A stretch of 60,335 nt of DNA from an uncultured Prevotellaceae bacterium (GCA_900318115.1 ONJJ01000018.1:1-60335), one strand, 5' to 3'; positions 17,072 to 26,577 are shown, numbered from the stretch's first letter. The notes: generated by a model from the sequence alone, not told the origin. Made by a program: numbers and translations.

Positions 17072-17938
17072 ATGAAACTGATTGTAGATAGCGGCTCGAC
17101 GAAAGCCGCCTGGTATGTGGCCCTCCCCGGAAGCATGAGTTTTATGATACGTACGGCGGGCATCAATCCCGTCCGCGATGACCTGGATGCCATGAGGGCC
17201 GTGGTTGGTGGGGCCCGTGTGTCTGTCGAGAGCGAGTTGGTGTTGGGCCGGGCGAGTTCGCTGGGGCAAATGCTACGCTTCAGCCATGTCTATTTCTACG
17301 GTGCCGGGTGCATCCCGCCGTATTCCGGGTCGCTGTGTTCGCTGCTGCAGGAGGTGTTCCCGGAGGCTGAGGTGGCGGTCGAAAGCGACCTGCTGGGTGC
17401 CGCTCGCGCTTTATGTGGCCACGCGGAGGGTATCGCCTGCATCCTCGGCACGGGGGCCAATTCCTGCCTCTACGACGGCCGCGACATAGCCCGCCAGACG
17501 CCGGCCCTGGGCTGGATCTTGGGCGACGAAGGCAGCGGTGCCGTGCTGGGCCGCCTGCTGGTGAGCGATGTGCTGAAGGGGCAGCTGCCGCCGGCACTGT
17601 GCACGGAGTTCCTGGAGCGTTTCCGTCTGACGCAGGCTGAGGTCATCGAGCGCGTCTATCGCCAGCCGCAGCCCAACCGCTTCCTGGCCTCGCTGGTTCC
17701 TTTCTTGGCCGACCATGCGGAGGATGCTGCCGTGCACGCGCTGCTCGTCGGTGAGTTCCGCCGTTTCCTCGTGAGGAATGTCGCAGCCTACGGGCGCCGG
17801 GATTTGACCGTCTCGTTCGTGGGCGGTGTGGCATGGCAGTTCCGGTCGGAATTGCAGCAGGCGCTGGAGGCTGAAGGCTATGTGCTCGGGCGCATAGAGA
17901 AGGAACCCATCCGCCGGATGGCAGAGTTTCATCAGTAA
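17072..17938 (+). CDS. BadF/BadG-type ATPase, probable N-acetylglucosamine-kinase-like sugar kinase
   Basis: 288 residues. ASKHA fold: phosphate 1 motif LIVDSGSTKAAW at the N-terminus, SDLLGAARALCG, the phosphate 2 region ACILGTGANSCLYDG, and the family motif GWILGDEGSGAVLGRLL. The C-terminal half carries the VYRQPQPNRFLASLVPFLA block typical of the Bacteroidales version, and ends with VSFVGGVAWQF. It probably phosphorylates an amino sugar in the cytosol using ATP; the exact sugar is not shown by sequence. It is monocistronic and followed by a repeat-rich gap. GC-rich codon use matches its neighbours. Confidence 0.85.
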   Translation: MKLIVDSGSTKAAWYVALPGSMSFMIRTAGINPVRDDLDAMRAVVGGARVSVESELVLGRASSLGQMLRFSHVYFYGAGCIPPYSGSLCSLLQEVFPEAEVAVESDLLGAARALCGHAEGIACILGTGANSCLYDGRDIARQTPALGWILGDEGSGAVLGRLLVSDVLKGQLPPALCTEFLERFRLTQAEVIERVYRQPQPNRFLASLVPFLADHAEDAAVHALLVGEFRRFLVRNVAAYGRRDLTVSFVGGVAWQFRSELQQALEAEGYVLGRIEKEPIRRMAEFHQ

Positions 17939-18131
17939 AAAATAAGGGAGGGCGTTGCAGACGTGACTTCCTTCGGGAGGGGAACCCTGAAAAAGGTTGG
18001 TGTCCCCCCCTCTCCTTTCGGTTTTCAAACCCAGGTCGGTCATTGTAATATGCGATTGCTGATTTGGGGGGCTTTGTAGTTAAAAATGGTTAAGGTTTAA
18101 GTGCCGCAAAAACGGCTTGCAAAGCCCATGG

Positions 18132-18285
18132 TCCGTCCTCGTGGTTTTGTGTTTTCGTCCTTATGTAGTCGGTTTTATATCCTCACATATTTGATTCTTC
18201 GTCCGAACATATTTGTGTTTATGTCCGGACGTGTTCGTGTTTGTGTTCGGACGTAGTAGCATTTTAGTCCGTCCGTTCGTGATGC
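18132..18285. repeat. 22-bp degenerate tandem repeat array A (7 units)
   Basis: Seven consecutive 22-base units fit without gaps. Best pair: units 4 and 5, which share GTCCG, AC and TT-GTGTT. Working consensus TTCGTCCGGACGTGTTNGTGTT in two halves: TTCGTCCGGAC and GTGTTNGTGTT. A second array with the same core (GTCCG-ACGTGT) and the same period lies at 41527-41658. Confidence 0.85.
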
Positions 18286-18298
18286 AGGTGCATATACA

Positions 18299-18383
18299 CA
18301 AAAGGACCGCTTCGCAGCGGCCCTATTGCTTCTTATTTTAGGTATTAGTTCGTTTAAGGTAAAAAGATTGTTTTCAGGATAAC
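18299..18383 (-). ncRNA. Candidate small RNA transcribed toward the 22-bp array
   Basis: A good -7 box (TATCTTTG, minus strand, 18389-18396) is followed about 60 bases later by a strong hairpin (GGGCCGCT-GCGA-AGCGGTCC, minus strand) and TTTT, predicting an ~85-base transcript with no reading frame. The -33 box is poor. Alternatively, the hairpin may be a second terminator for read-through from GH92. Confidence 0.35.
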
Positions 18384-18529
18384 GGCCACAAAGATAGTGG
18401 TGAATCGGATACGATGTACCGCGCGAGGATATGTTTAAAAACATGTTTTGCTAAAAAGTTACGAAAAAGTGGCATTTTTATGTTGATTAGCAGGTTTTTT
18501 TGGTGGTCTTGGGCAAGTTCAGAGACGGA

Positions 18530-18563
18530 AAAAGGGCGACTCTGGAGGTAGAATCGCCCTTTT
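18530..18563 (-). terminator. Terminator after the GH92 gene
   Basis: AAAAGGGCGA pairs with TCGCCCTTTT around a loop of about 14 bases, giving a T-run in either direction. It lies ~40 bases beyond the GH92 stop codon and closes the GT2-fusion/GH92 transcription unit. Confidence 0.85.
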
Positions 18564-18601
18564 CCCGGGGTAAACGAGAAAAATTCGGGAAGTACTGGTT
18601 G

Positions 18602-20860
18602 CTACTTGGTCATATAGACGTCCAGCGTGCCTCCGCGCATGATGTCCTCGTGGCGCAGGATGAAGGGTGCTGTGAAACCCTTTGGCAGGCGGTCGGTGCA
18701 GGCCTTGAAGGCATCGCAGGCAGGCAGTGGTTGCCCGTTCAGCATCACGCGCTTGATGTAGATGGCCTTCTCGGAGGCACCATGTACGTGAATTTCAAAG
18801 TTTTTTCCTGCGCCCACCTGCAACGTGGCATCCTGCACCAGGGGGCTGCCCATGACGTAACGTCCGCCGCAGGGCTCCACCTGATAGAAGCCCAGCGCCG
18901 AGAGGATGTACCAGGCGGACATCTGACCCACGTCCTCGTTACCGCAGAGGCCTGCGGGCTGATCGTCGTAGAGCTCGCGCTGGATCTGGCGCACAAGGGC
19001 TGCCGTCTTGCGGGGCTGGCCCATGAGAGCGTAGAGGTATGCGATGTGGTGGCTGGGCTCGTTGCCATGGGCGTACTGGCCGATGAGTCCACTGATGTCG
19101 GGTTGTGCGCCGTCGTTGAGCTGGCTGTCGGCGAGGAAGAGGCTGTCCAGGCGCTTCACCGCCTGCTCGCGGCCGCCAAGCATCTCCACGAGTCCGTCGA
19201 CGTCCTGGGGCACGAGCCAGAGGTACTGCCATGCGTTGCCCTCGGTGAAGGCGCGTGTCTGGTGTTGCGGGTTGAAGTCCTCGAGCCCATCGAACGAGCC
19301 GTCGGAGTTTTTGCCGCGCATGAAGTTCACGCGCCGATCGTAGAGCTGGGCATAGCCGTGGGAGCGGCGTTCGAGGAAATCTATGGTCTTGCGCAGCTCT
19401 TCGTTGTCGGGATAATTCTTGCATACGGCCTTGCCCGCCTGTGCAGCGGACCAGTCGGCGAGCATATATTCCAGGGTGCGCGAGAGGCTTTCTCCGTGGT
19501 GGTCGTTGCAGACGTATCCGTGGCTCTTCATGTCATCCAGTCCGCGTTCGTCCATGAGCAACGAGGAGGTCATGGCCTTCATGGCTTCCAGGGAGTCCTT
19601 GACATAGCCCTTCAGCAGGGCGTCTGCCAGGATGGGCACGGCGGGGCAGCCGACCATGCAGTCGGTCTCCTGCGACATGAGGTGCCACACGGGCAGCTTG
19701 CCCTGCTCGCGGAAGATGCGGAGGTACGTCTCGGCGATGCTCGGCATCATGTCCGGCAGGATGATGGTCGAGAGGGGTGCCGCGGCACGGTAGGTGTCCC
19801 AGAGGGAGAGGGTGGTGAGGTAGGAGGGTGCTGCTCCGAAGGGTGCTCCGTTCTCTTCCAGAGGCCATGCGCGGCGAGTGCGGTAAACGCGGTTGTCGGC
19901 TCCGCGCCAGTCGCCGTTTGCATCGTCCCAAGTCTGGGGTGCGACCATGAAGTGGTACATGGCGGTGTAGAAGATGCGGCGGTCGCGGTCGCTGCGGAAG
20001 GTGGCCCGGACGCGGCCGAGTTCCCGGTTCCAAGCGGCGTCGGCCTCAGAACGCACCTGCTCGAAGGTGCTCCCCTCGGGAAGCAGGTTCTGCATGGCGT
20101 TGAATTCCGAGACGGGGCTGATGGCCACGGTCACGATGAGCGGCTCCTCCGAGGGGGCGAAACTCAGGCCGTAGTAGCCTTCCGTGGTATCGTCTGGCTC
20201 GGCATTGACGGGGCGTGAGAAGCTCATGGCGAAGTAGCAATGTTGCTCGTAGGCCCATCCGTGACTGATGCGGTAGCCCGCGCAATGTGTGCCGTCGAGC
20301 ATCGTCAGGCGGGAGTTGCGCATGCGGTCGCCTACGCCATTGGCGAGGTCCACAATGAGTCTGTGCGTCTGCGCGCCCTTGGGGAACGTGATGCGGTAAA
20401 CGGCATTGCGCCGGGCCGCGGTGACCTCCGTGTGGATGTATTTGGAGAGGTCGCCGTCAGCAATTTTCTTGTTCGTTCCGAGGTAGATGCTGTAATATCC
20501 CGGGCGCACTTGTTCGTTCTCGTGGCTGTAGGCAGTGGCCAGTCCCTCGCGGCTGTAGTTGAGAGGACCGGTGGCGGGCATGATGGCCACGTCGCCCAGG
20601 TCGGAGCAGCCCGTGCCACTGAGGTGCGTTTGGGCGAAGCCAACGATTTGGGTTCCGCTCTCATGGTAGCCGGAAGTCCAGTCCCAGCCCTCTTCCAGCT
20701 GGGTGGGGCCGGCGTTGACCATGCCGAAGGGCACGTTGGCTCCTACGAAGACATGACCGTGGTCGCCCGTTCCGATGCGGGGATCGACGTACTGGGTCAG
20801 TGACTGCGCCGCGACCATCAGTGGCAGGGCGAAGAGCAGGGTGAATGAGATTCGTTTCAT
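18602..20860 (-). CDS. GH92 family glycosidase (putative alpha-mannosidase), exported
   Basis: About 752 residues with a signal peptide (MKRISFTLLFALPLMVAAQ). GH92 signatures: QYVDPRIGTGDHGHVFVGANVPFGMVN near the N-terminus, FAQTHLSGTGCSDLGD, SLWDTYRAAAPL, GNEPSHHIAYLYAL and GNEDVGQMSAWYILSALGFY, which contribute the catalytic acids and the calcium site in characterised GH92 exo-alpha-mannosidases. Length is normal. It likely removes mannose from host or yeast N-glycans in the periplasm. An ATG four codons upstream (20872) is possible. It starts 25 bases after the stop of the GT2/DUF4922/SpoIID gene and probably shares its promoter. No SusC/D pair is nearby. Confidence 0.93.
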   Translation of the reverse strand: MKRISFTLLFALPLMVAAQSLTQYVDPRIGTGDHGHVFVGANVPFGMVNAGPTQLEEGWDWTSGYHESGTQIVGFAQTHLSGTGCSDLGDVAIMPATGPLNYSREGLATAYSHENEQVRPGYYSIYLGTNKKIADGDLSKYIHTEVTAARRNAVYRITFPKGAQTHRLIVDLANGVGDRMRNSRLTMLDGTHCAGYRISHGWAYEQHCYFAMSFSRPVNAEPDDTTEGYYGLSFAPSEEPLIVTVAISPVSEFNAMQNLLPEGSTFEQVRSEADAAWNRELGRVRATFRSDRDRRIFYTAMYHFMVAPQTWDDANGDWRGADNRVYRTRRAWPLEENGAPFGAAPSYLTTLSLWDTYRAAAPLSTIILPDMMPSIAETYLRIFREQGKLPVWHLMSQETDCMVGCPAVPILADALLKGYVKDSLEAMKAMTSSLLMDERGLDDMKSHGYVCNDHHGESLSRTLEYMLADWSAAQAGKAVCKNYPDNEELRKTIDFLERRSHGYAQLYDRRVNFMRGKNSDGSFDGLEDFNPQHQTRAFTEGNAWQYLWLVPQDVDGLVEMLGGREQAVKRLDSLFLADSQLNDGAQPDISGLIGQYAHGNEPSHHIAYLYALMGQPRKTAALVRQIQRELYDDQPAGLCGNEDVGQMSAWYILSALGFYQVEPCGGRYVMGSPLVQDATLQVGAGKNFEIHVHGASEKAIYIKRVMLNGQPLPACDAFKACTDRLPKGFTAPFILRHEDIMRGGTLDVYMTK

Positions 20861-20885
20861 AGTTGTTGTCATGAAAGGTTGTTAT

Positions 20886-23800
20886 TTAATATTTTCGTGT
20901 AAGTTCCGCGCCCGGGTAGTAGTGCTGCAGAATCTGCTCGTAGGAGTAGCCCTGATGGCCCATCACCGCGGCTCCGATCTGGCACATGCCCACTCCGTGG
21001 CCCCATCCGTGGCCGCGCAGGACGAAGCGGGCGGGCACTCCGTCGGCATCCACGTCCAGGCGCTCCACCTCGAAGGCGGAACTCTTCAGGTGCGACTCGG
21101 AGAGGGCGCTGCGGATTTCCAGTTCCTTGCCGATGACCAGCGTGCGCTCGGTGCCTACGATCTTCAGGCGGACGATGCGGCCGCTCTTGCCTCGTTGGAT
21201 GGGGATGAGGTCCTTGATTTGCCCGAAGTTCAACTTTAGCTGAGCCTCGATGAACCGTTGGGCATCTGCTTGCTCGATGACTTCCGTCCAGTCGTGGAAG
21301 TCTGTGGTCTCCTGGTCGTAATCGTTCAGCACCTCACGCAGGATGGCTGCATCATGTGTGTCGCAGAAGGGGTCCTCCACACTCTCGAGGTACGAGTAGT
21401 GCTTGTCCTCCCAGCAACTTTCGAACTCCTCGGTCCGTCCTCCGCAGCACTTCGAGAACCGGGCGTCGCAGATCTCCCCTTCGGAGGTCAGCACTTGTCC
21501 GGCGGTGGCCCTGACGGCCGCTTCTACTTCCGGACGCGTGGCGCGCGTGATGCCCTGGTAGCGCTGGCAATGATCATCGGCGCAGACGTCGAAGATGGTG
21601 TGGTCTTCGCGGTCGTGCCATCGGATGAGTTCGGTGTCCGTGCGAGTGAAGGTGAAGAAATCGTGGCTGGTCGAGCCCAGTCTTCGGCGCTTCTCCATCT
21701 GGGCCAGCAACCAGCTCCGGCTGATGACGGCCGAGGCCTTCAGGAACTCGCTGCTGCAGGTGGCACTCATCTCGCTACTGATGACGCTGACGAGGTATTC
21801 TTCGATGTCTATATCGTTGATGCACACTATTTTGTCCTCGTCCACAATCAGGCGGAGCGAGCCGCGGAAGGTCTGTGCCTGAAGGCGTTGCCAGTGGAAA
21901 TCCTTGCCGATGACGACGTCTTGGAGCGTGAAGCTGGCTTCTTCCGACTCCGGCACGAAGGTCAGTTGGCGGTACACCTGGTCGTTCCAGAGCAGGCCGC
22001 CGTTGGCCAGTACGACTTCCTGGGGACCCTCGAGCGAGGCGCCCTTGGCCGTGAACAAACCGTTGAGGCAGAAGCGGATGCGGTCGGCAGAGAGGAGCCC
22101 TACGGAGAGAAACTCTCCGACGCCCCTCGACGAGGGCGGCGCTGAATGATTCGATGTCTGAGAACCCTTCTCCTCGGGAGTGGCAGGACCCTCTAAGAGG
22201 GAGGGATGGGAGTCCGTCACCTTCTCGATGACCTCCTTCAGTTCCTCCTCTGTCATCGTCACTTCACGCAGGATTTCCACAGCCCACTCGGGCGTCAGCT
22301 TGCGGAAATCCTCTTCGCGCGGAGTGATGAACAGCCCGCCCATATCCAGGGCGCCTGGGCTGAGCATGAGTGTGTCGGGGTAGCAATCCGGGCGGTGTTT
22401 CTTCCGGGGAAACACGAGGGTAATGATTTCGTCGGGGCGGCTCTCGTCGCCCTCCTGGCGCCAGGTGATGACATTCATGCGCGGCTCGTTCTCGTCACCA
22501 TGAATGGGCAGGGCGTGATACAGGCGTTGGCAGAGCAGACTGTCCTTCTCCTCCGGTTGCGACCGGATGACGAAGACGGGGCAGGCATAGGAGGTCAGCA
22601 GGTAGAGGCCGCAACGCTGGCTGGTGTTGCCCGCCTCGGCCATTTCCTGGACTCCGATGCCGGTCAAAGGGTAGAGCTTCTCAAGGTGATTCTCATAGAG
22701 TTGCCAATCCCGCTCTATGGGCACTACTCCGCGCGAGCCCGCCTGCAGATGCATGTGGTCCGGGCACGAGGCGCCGCACAGGGGACCGTTATAGAAGACG
22801 ATGTGATGAGGCATCGTCCAAGCCAGATGGCGCATGGTCCCGAAGTGTTCCCAGATGCTTTGGGGCTTGTGTCTGCGAGTGGGAATGGTAAAGTGGCGGG
22901 GTAGGATGGGGAAGGGGTTTATAAGTACCTGGTAATGATGCCTGATCATCAGCGAGTGCTGCTCCTTCGGACGATTCTCGTCGCAGAGGAAGCAGGGACG
23001 CGATTCGATGCTGGCCTTGTCGATTTTGGCACCCGTGGACACCACCCGGGCGGGATTCCATTGCACCGCCAGCGAGCCGTCGCCGAAGGGCAGGTCACGC
23101 TTCTGCACCTGCTGGGCCAATGCCTCATAGCGCTCGCGTGCTTGGTTCCAATTCCGTAGCTCGCTATCGAAGAACGCTTCCACGTCCTCCTCCGATGCCT
23201 CCTGCCTCCAGCGGCGGTTCATGGCTTGGCGAGCCAGTATTTCCGAGGTGCGCAGTTGGTCCTTGTAGAGGTTGTTCTTGTTCTGCTTTTCCCAGCTCAG
23301 GGCGGCATCACTATTGCCCTCCCATCGGCGGCAGAGGTAGAGTTCATCGAAGATGCGTCCGATGCGGTAGCGACGCCCGATCATGAGGCCCAGGGCGTAG
23401 TCCTCGCCGTAGCTGGTGTTCGGAATCTGAATCTTGCGCAGAACGGGAGTGTAGAAAGCTCGGGGAGCACCTAATCCGTTGATGCGGAGGGCGTTGTTGC
23501 GCCCGTTCTGAGGCGTCCACTCGGCGTGGTCGATGAGTCCCGGAGGCAGCGTCTCGAGTTGGAAGTTCGTCATGCGGTAGGAACCGATGACCATGGCGGC
23601 ACGTTGCTCGCGGAAGGCATCAACGATGCGTTGCAGAGTGTCCTCGCCGCTATAGAGGTCATCCGAGTCCAACTGGACTACGAAGCGGCCGCACAAGGGA
23701 TGGTGCACCGCCAGATTCCAGCAACCGCCGATGCCCAAGTCATCCCTCGACGGGACTAGATGAATGAGGAGGGACTCTCCTCCGGTCCTCTCTGTTAGGG

Positions 23801-24728
23801 AGGAAGCAGAATGATTTGGATGCAGCGGCCCCTCGTCTTTTCTGAGGACAGCTCCCTCCCGGGCAGGGAGGGCGGCGGGAGATTCTACCAGCTTCTCTAT
23901 CACCTCGCTTGTTCCGTCGTCGCTATGGTTGTCTACCACAATCAGGTTGAAGGGGAATGTGGTCTTCTGGCGTAGCACACTCAGGATGGCATCCTCGATG
24001 GTGCGCACGCGATTGCGCACGGGAATGACCACCGTAGCTTCCACGGGGAACTCCTCGTCGTCGAAGCGGATTTCATCAAACTCATCCGGAGCCAGCAGGG
24101 CGCCGATGGCTTTCAGGTGTCGCGTGCACGCGCGTTCCATTTCTATTTGTCGGGCCCGATTGCGTGGGTCCACATAGTCAAATTGCTTCTGGCCGCTCAG
24201 GCGGGTGTCCGTCTCAATCTCTGTATAGAGCATCTCCGAGACGTGTACGGGCAGCATTCGGCGCGAGAGGAACAGGCGCAGGTCATAGAGCCCTGCCCAC
24301 TGGTATTCGCGAAGGCGCTCCTGGCGGAAGTAGGCCTGTACGTCCTCCGTCTTCAGCAAAAGAAGAGAGCCGAAGGCGAAGTCATCACGCACGGAGCCCA
24401 GCTGGCAATCGATGAGTGGGCGCACTTCCTGCTGCCCCGAAGGCAGAACCACACGATGGTCTGCATAGAGCATGGAGGCATCGGTATCCTCGGCTACGGT
24501 CAACATACGCGTCAGAGCGTAATAGCCTAACTGGAGGTCGAAGTGCTTAGTATAGAGAAGTATGTAGGGAGAAGTCGCCAAATGGGACATCTCGCGCAGA
24601 GATTTTGTCTGGAAGGGATTGTCGATTGTATGTATCGAGGCCACCTCGTCGCTTGCGCGAAGAGCGGAAATGGTCGAGGCTCCCTCTTTTTCGTCTGCAA
24701 AAGGCAGAAAGCAGTCGATTTTGTGCAT
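20886..24728 (-). CDS. Three-part fusion: GT2 glycosyltransferase, DUF4922 (HIT-like) and SpoIID/LytB domain, with two repeat insertions
   Basis: 1,280 residues, no signal peptide. Residues ~1-225 are a degenerate GT-like part. A GT2 domain (~230-480) has [45 protein letters not shown] and [12 protein letters not shown]. The DUF4922 domain (~590-820) has [11 protein letters not shown] and a HIT-type HMHLQAG near 659, like nucleotide-sugar phosphorylases. The C-terminal SpoIID/LytB domain (~980-1280) has [28 protein letters not shown] and [16 protein letters not shown] recall this fusion in other Bacteroidales, so it is not a local accident. Its function is unknown, and SpoIID normally acts outside the membrane, which conflicts with the missing signal. 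Two in-frame insertions (about residues 279-318 and 843-873) are repeat-derived. It leads the unit with GH92. Confidence 0.9.
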   Translation of the reverse strand: MHKIDCFLPFADEKEGASTISALRASDEVASIHTIDNPFQTKSLREMSHLATSPYILLYTKHFDLQLGYYALTRMLTVAEDTDASMLYADHRVVLPSGQQEVRPLIDCQLGSVRDDFAFGSLLLLKTEDVQAYFRQERLREYQWAGLYDLRLFLSRRMLPVHVSEMLYTEIETDTRLSGQKQFDYVDPRNRARQIEMERACTRHLKAIGALLAPDEFDEIRFDDEEFPVEATVVIPVRNRVRTIEDAILSVLRQKTTFPFNLIVVDNHSDDGTSEVIEKLVESPAALPAREGAVLRKDEGPLHPNHSASSLTERTGGESLLIHLVPSRDDLGIGGCWNLAVHHPLCGRFVVQLDSDDLYSGEDTLQRIVDAFREQRAAMVIGSYRMTNFQLETLPPGLIDHAEWTPQNGRNNALRINGLGAPRAFYTPVLRKIQIPNTSYGEDYALGLMIGRRYRIGRIFDELYLCRRWEGNSDAALSWEKQNKNNLYKDQLRTSEILARQAMNRRWRQEASEEDVEAFFDSELRNWNQARERYEALAQQVQKRDLPFGDGSLAVQWNPARVVSTGAKIDKASIESRPCFLCDENRPKEQHSLMIRHHYQVLINPFPILPRHFTIPTRRHKPQSIWEHFGTMRHLAWTMPHHIVFYNGPLCGASCPDHMHLQAGSRGVVPIERDWQLYENHLEKLYPLTGIGVQEMAEAGNTSQRCGLYLLTSYACPVFVIRSQPEEKDSLLCQRLYHALPIHGDENEPRMNVITWRQEGDESRPDEIITLVFPRKKHRPDCYPDTLMLSPGALDMGGLFITPREEDFRKLTPEWAVEILREVTMTEEELKEVIEKVTDSHPSLLEGPATPEEKGSQTSNHSAPPSSRGVGEFLSVGLLSADRIRFCLNGLFTAKGASLEGPQEVVLANGGLLWNDQVYRQLTFVPESEEASFTLQDVVIGKDFHWQRLQAQTFRGSLRLIVDEDKIVCINDIDIEEYLVSVISSEMSATCSSEFLKASAVISRSWLLAQMEKRRRLGSTSHDFFTFTRTDTELIRWHDREDHTIFDVCADDHCQRYQGITRATRPEVEAAVRATAGQVLTSEGEICDARFSKCCGGRTEEFESCWEDKHYSYLESVEDPFCDTHDAAILREVLNDYDQETTDFHDWTEVIEQADAQRFIEAQLKLNFGQIKDLIPIQRGKSGRIVRLKIVGTERTLVIGKELEIRSALSESHLKSSAFEVERLDVDADGVPARFVLRGHGWGHGVGMCQIGAAVMGHQGYSYEQILQHYYPGAELTRKY
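22110..22205. repeat. In-frame two-hairpin repeat, copy A, inside the GT2/DUF4922/SpoIID gene
   Basis: Coding strand order: hairpin CCCTC-TTA-GAGGG near 22,190, a spacer, GAATCATTCAGC, then hairpin GCCCTCGTCGAGGGGC near 22,125. It encodes PSLLEGP...[12 protein letters not shown] between native-like KVTDSH and [12 protein letters not shown]. It shares architecture and the NHSA-coding core with copy B. Confidence 0.8.
23775..23890. repeat. In-frame two-hairpin repeat, copy B, inside the same gene
   Basis: Coding strand order: hairpin CCCTCCCTGCCCGGGAGGG near 23,860, a spacer, AAATCATTCTGC, then an imperfect hairpin CTCCCT-AACAG-AGAGGACCGGAGGAG near 23,785. It encodes LPAREGAV...[15 protein letters not shown] between EKLVES and [15 protein letters not shown], a site with no insertion in the orthologues I recall. 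Confidence 0.8.
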
Positions 24729-24770
24729 AAGAATGTATTAAGAATGTATGTTTTTTGGGGAAAGATGCCA

Positions 24771-24778
24771 CAAAGGTA
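24771..24778 (-). promoter_or_regulatory. -7 promoter element of the GT2-fusion/GH92 unit
   Basis: TACCTTTG on the minus strand, 43 bases before the start codon at 24728. The -33 box is not clear. Confidence 0.6.
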
Positions 24779-24852
24779 GTCTTTTCTTCGCACTTTCCCC
24801 TAATAAAATGAAAAAATCTGTCTTTTTCGTGCTGTCTATGCACAAAAATACT

Positions 24853-24860
24853 TATCTTTG
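24853..24860 (+). promoter_or_regulatory. -7 promoter element of the GH109 gene
   Basis: TATCTTTG, 40 bases before the ATG at 24900. It is divergent from the GT2-fusion promoter. Confidence 0.65.
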
Positions 24861-24899
24861 CAGCGAATTTTAATCCCAAACTCATAAACTAAAACCAAC

Positions 24900-26492
24900 A
24901 TGAAGAAACTATTGACCCTTGTAGCTGCCGCATGCCTGTCGATGGCCGCTGGCGCGCAATCGTTGTCCCTCTCCCCTGACGAGTGGCATTGGGAGAAAGG
25001 AACCATCGTCACGAACATCCCTCAGCGTCCTGCCGGACAGACGGATGTCCTACAACTCACGGCTCCCAAACTTGAGACCGTTCGCGTGGCATTCGTTGGC
25101 CTCGGCATGCGTGGGCCAGGTGCTGTGGCTCGTTTCACCTACATTCCTGGTGTGCAAATCGTGGCTCTCTGCGACTATGTCGAATCTCGGGCCGAGGCTT
25201 GCCAGAAGTACCTCCGCGATGCAGGACTGCCCCCAGCCGACATCTATAGCGGTGAGAAAGGTTACGAAGAGATTTGCAAGCGCGAGGACGTTGACCTCGT
25301 ATATGTAGCTACTGACTGGGATCATCACTTCCCCGTGGCCAAGTGTGCGCTCGAGAACGGCAAGCACACTGCCATCGAAGTACCTTCTGCCATGAACGTT
25401 AAGCAGTGCTGGGAACTCATCAACCTCAGCGAACGCACACGCAAGCATTGCATGATCCTGGAGAACTGTTGCTATGATTGGTATGAACTGAACACCCTGA
25501 ACATGGCTCAGAACGGTGTCTTCGGCGAAATCCTGCGTGGCGAGGGTGCATATATCCACAACCTCGATGAATTCTGGGACTATTACTGGAAGAATCCCGA
25601 TGGATCAGACCCCGACCAGCTCGGATGGCGCATGAAGTACAACATGGAGAACCGTGGTGACCTCTATGCTACCCACGGCCTCGGCCCTGTGGCATTGGCG
25701 ATGAATATCCACCGCGGCGATCGCTTCACCACACTTGTGGCTATGGACACCAAGAGCGCACATGGTAAAGATTATGTAGAGAAGAAAACCGGCAAGCGTC
25801 CAGATGTCTATCGCAATGGAGACCAGACCACTACACTCATGCGTACGGCAGAAGGAAAGGTCGTGGAAATTCAGCACAACGTCATGAACCCCCAGCCCTA
25901 CAACCGCCTCTATAAGCTCACCGGCACCAAGGGATATGCTACCAAGTACCCCGAGGCCCACTACGCTCTCGATAAGAGCCAACTTACGGCCAGTGGCGTA
26001 GCACCTAAGGTTGATGACCTCAGCAGCCACGGCTTCCTCCCCGAGGCTGAGCACAAGGCGCTTTGGGACAAGTACACACATCCCATCATCAAGAAGTACG
26101 GCGAGATGGCCCAGAAGGTGGGTGGTCACGGAGGTATGGACTTTTTCATGGATGTCCGCCTCGTCTATTGCCTCCAGAACGGACTTCCCCTGGACATGGA
26201 TGTCTATGACCTCGCCGAATGGTGCTGCCTGGCTGAGCTCGGATCGCTCTCCATGGACAATAATTGCGCCAGCGTAGAATTCCCCGATTTCACACGCGGA
26301 GCTTGGCAGAAGGTCAACGGATTCCAGTTCGCATGGGCTGAGCCCGAGGCAGAAGCTGCCGCTCAGGCCGCAGCCGAGGCCAGCACACAGGCCCAGAAGG
26401 ACCTCTGCGCCAAGAAGAAACTCTGGGAGAAGTACGACAAGGAAAAAATCAAGAAGACCGCCAAGAAAATTTTGCCTAAGAAACGCAAATAA
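24900..26492 (+). CDS. Exported Gfo/Idh/MocA-type glycosidase, GH109-like (alpha-N-acetylgalactosaminidase family)
   Basis: 530 residues. Signal peptide MKKLLTLVAAACLSMAAGAQ. A Rossmann nucleotide-binding domain begins VRVAFVGLGMRGPGAVARF, followed by ATDWDHHFPVAKCAL and HTAIEVPSAMNVKQCWELI. The GH109-type core continues with NCCYDWYELNTLNMAQNGVFGEI, YNMENRGDLYATHGLGPVALAMNIHRGDRF. GH109 enzymes use tightly bound NAD to remove alpha-linked GalNAc by an oxidation-elimination route. The C-terminal ~55 residues are an Ala/Glu-rich then strongly Lys-rich tail (EKIKKTAKKILPKKRK), unusual for an exported enzyme and perhaps a wall or glycan anchor. The substrate is not proven by sequence. It has its own promoter and terminator. 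Confidence 0.88.
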   Translation: MKKLLTLVAAACLSMAAGAQSLSLSPDEWHWEKGTIVTNIPQRPAGQTDVLQLTAPKLETVRVAFVGLGMRGPGAVARFTYIPGVQIVALCDYVESRAEACQKYLRDAGLPPADIYSGEKGYEEICKREDVDLVYVATDWDHHFPVAKCALENGKHTAIEVPSAMNVKQCWELINLSERTRKHCMILENCCYDWYELNTLNMAQNGVFGEILRGEGAYIHNLDEFWDYYWKNPDGSDPDQLGWRMKYNMENRGDLYATHGLGPVALAMNIHRGDRFTTLVAMDTKSAHGKDYVEKKTGKRPDVYRNGDQTTTLMRTAEGKVVEIQHNVMNPQPYNRLYKLTGTKGYATKYPEAHYALDKSQLTASGVAPKVDDLSSHGFLPEAEHKALWDKYTHPIIKKYGEMAQKVGGHGGMDFFMDVRLVYCLQNGLPLDMDVYDLAEWCCLAELGSLSMDNNCASVEFPDFTRGAWQKVNGFQFAWAEPEAEAAAQAAAEASTQAQKDLCAKKKLWEKYDKEKIKKTAKKILPKKRK

Positions 26493-26522
26493 ATCTGTTC
26501 TGGCACACTTTTTGCAACAATC

Positions 26523-26556
26523 AAGTCGGGCACGTCTCATTCGCGCCCGACTTTTC
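26523..26556 (+). terminator. Terminator after the GH109 gene
   Basis: AAGTCGGGC (26523-26531) pairs with GCCCGACTT (26545-26553), followed by TTTC. It lies 30 bases after the stop codon and before the Bax-inhibitor-like gene. Confidence 0.85.
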
Positions 26557-26577
26557 TAAATAAAACATACAACGACA

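Larger units (their letters stand above)
17939..18601. other. Intergenic region: hairpins, 22-bp repeat array and a possible small RNA
   Basis: No credible protein gene. From left to right it holds an imperfect G/C-rich hairpin (about 17,970-18,025), the 22-bp array (18132-18285), a compact hairpin with a T-run on the minus strand (about 18,301-18,326), a minus-strand -7 element TATCTTTG (18389-18396) and the GH92 terminator (about 18,530-18,563). Short frames here overlap repeats and are not gene-like. Confidence 0.7.

Noticed and set aside
18175-18444. Small 89-codon minus-strand frame over array A
   Set aside because: It runs through the 22-bp repeats, the hairpin and the promoter box, and shows no family resemblance.
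18500-20218. 572-codon plus-strand frame opposite GH92
   Set aside because: Antisense shadow of a clear GH92 gene.
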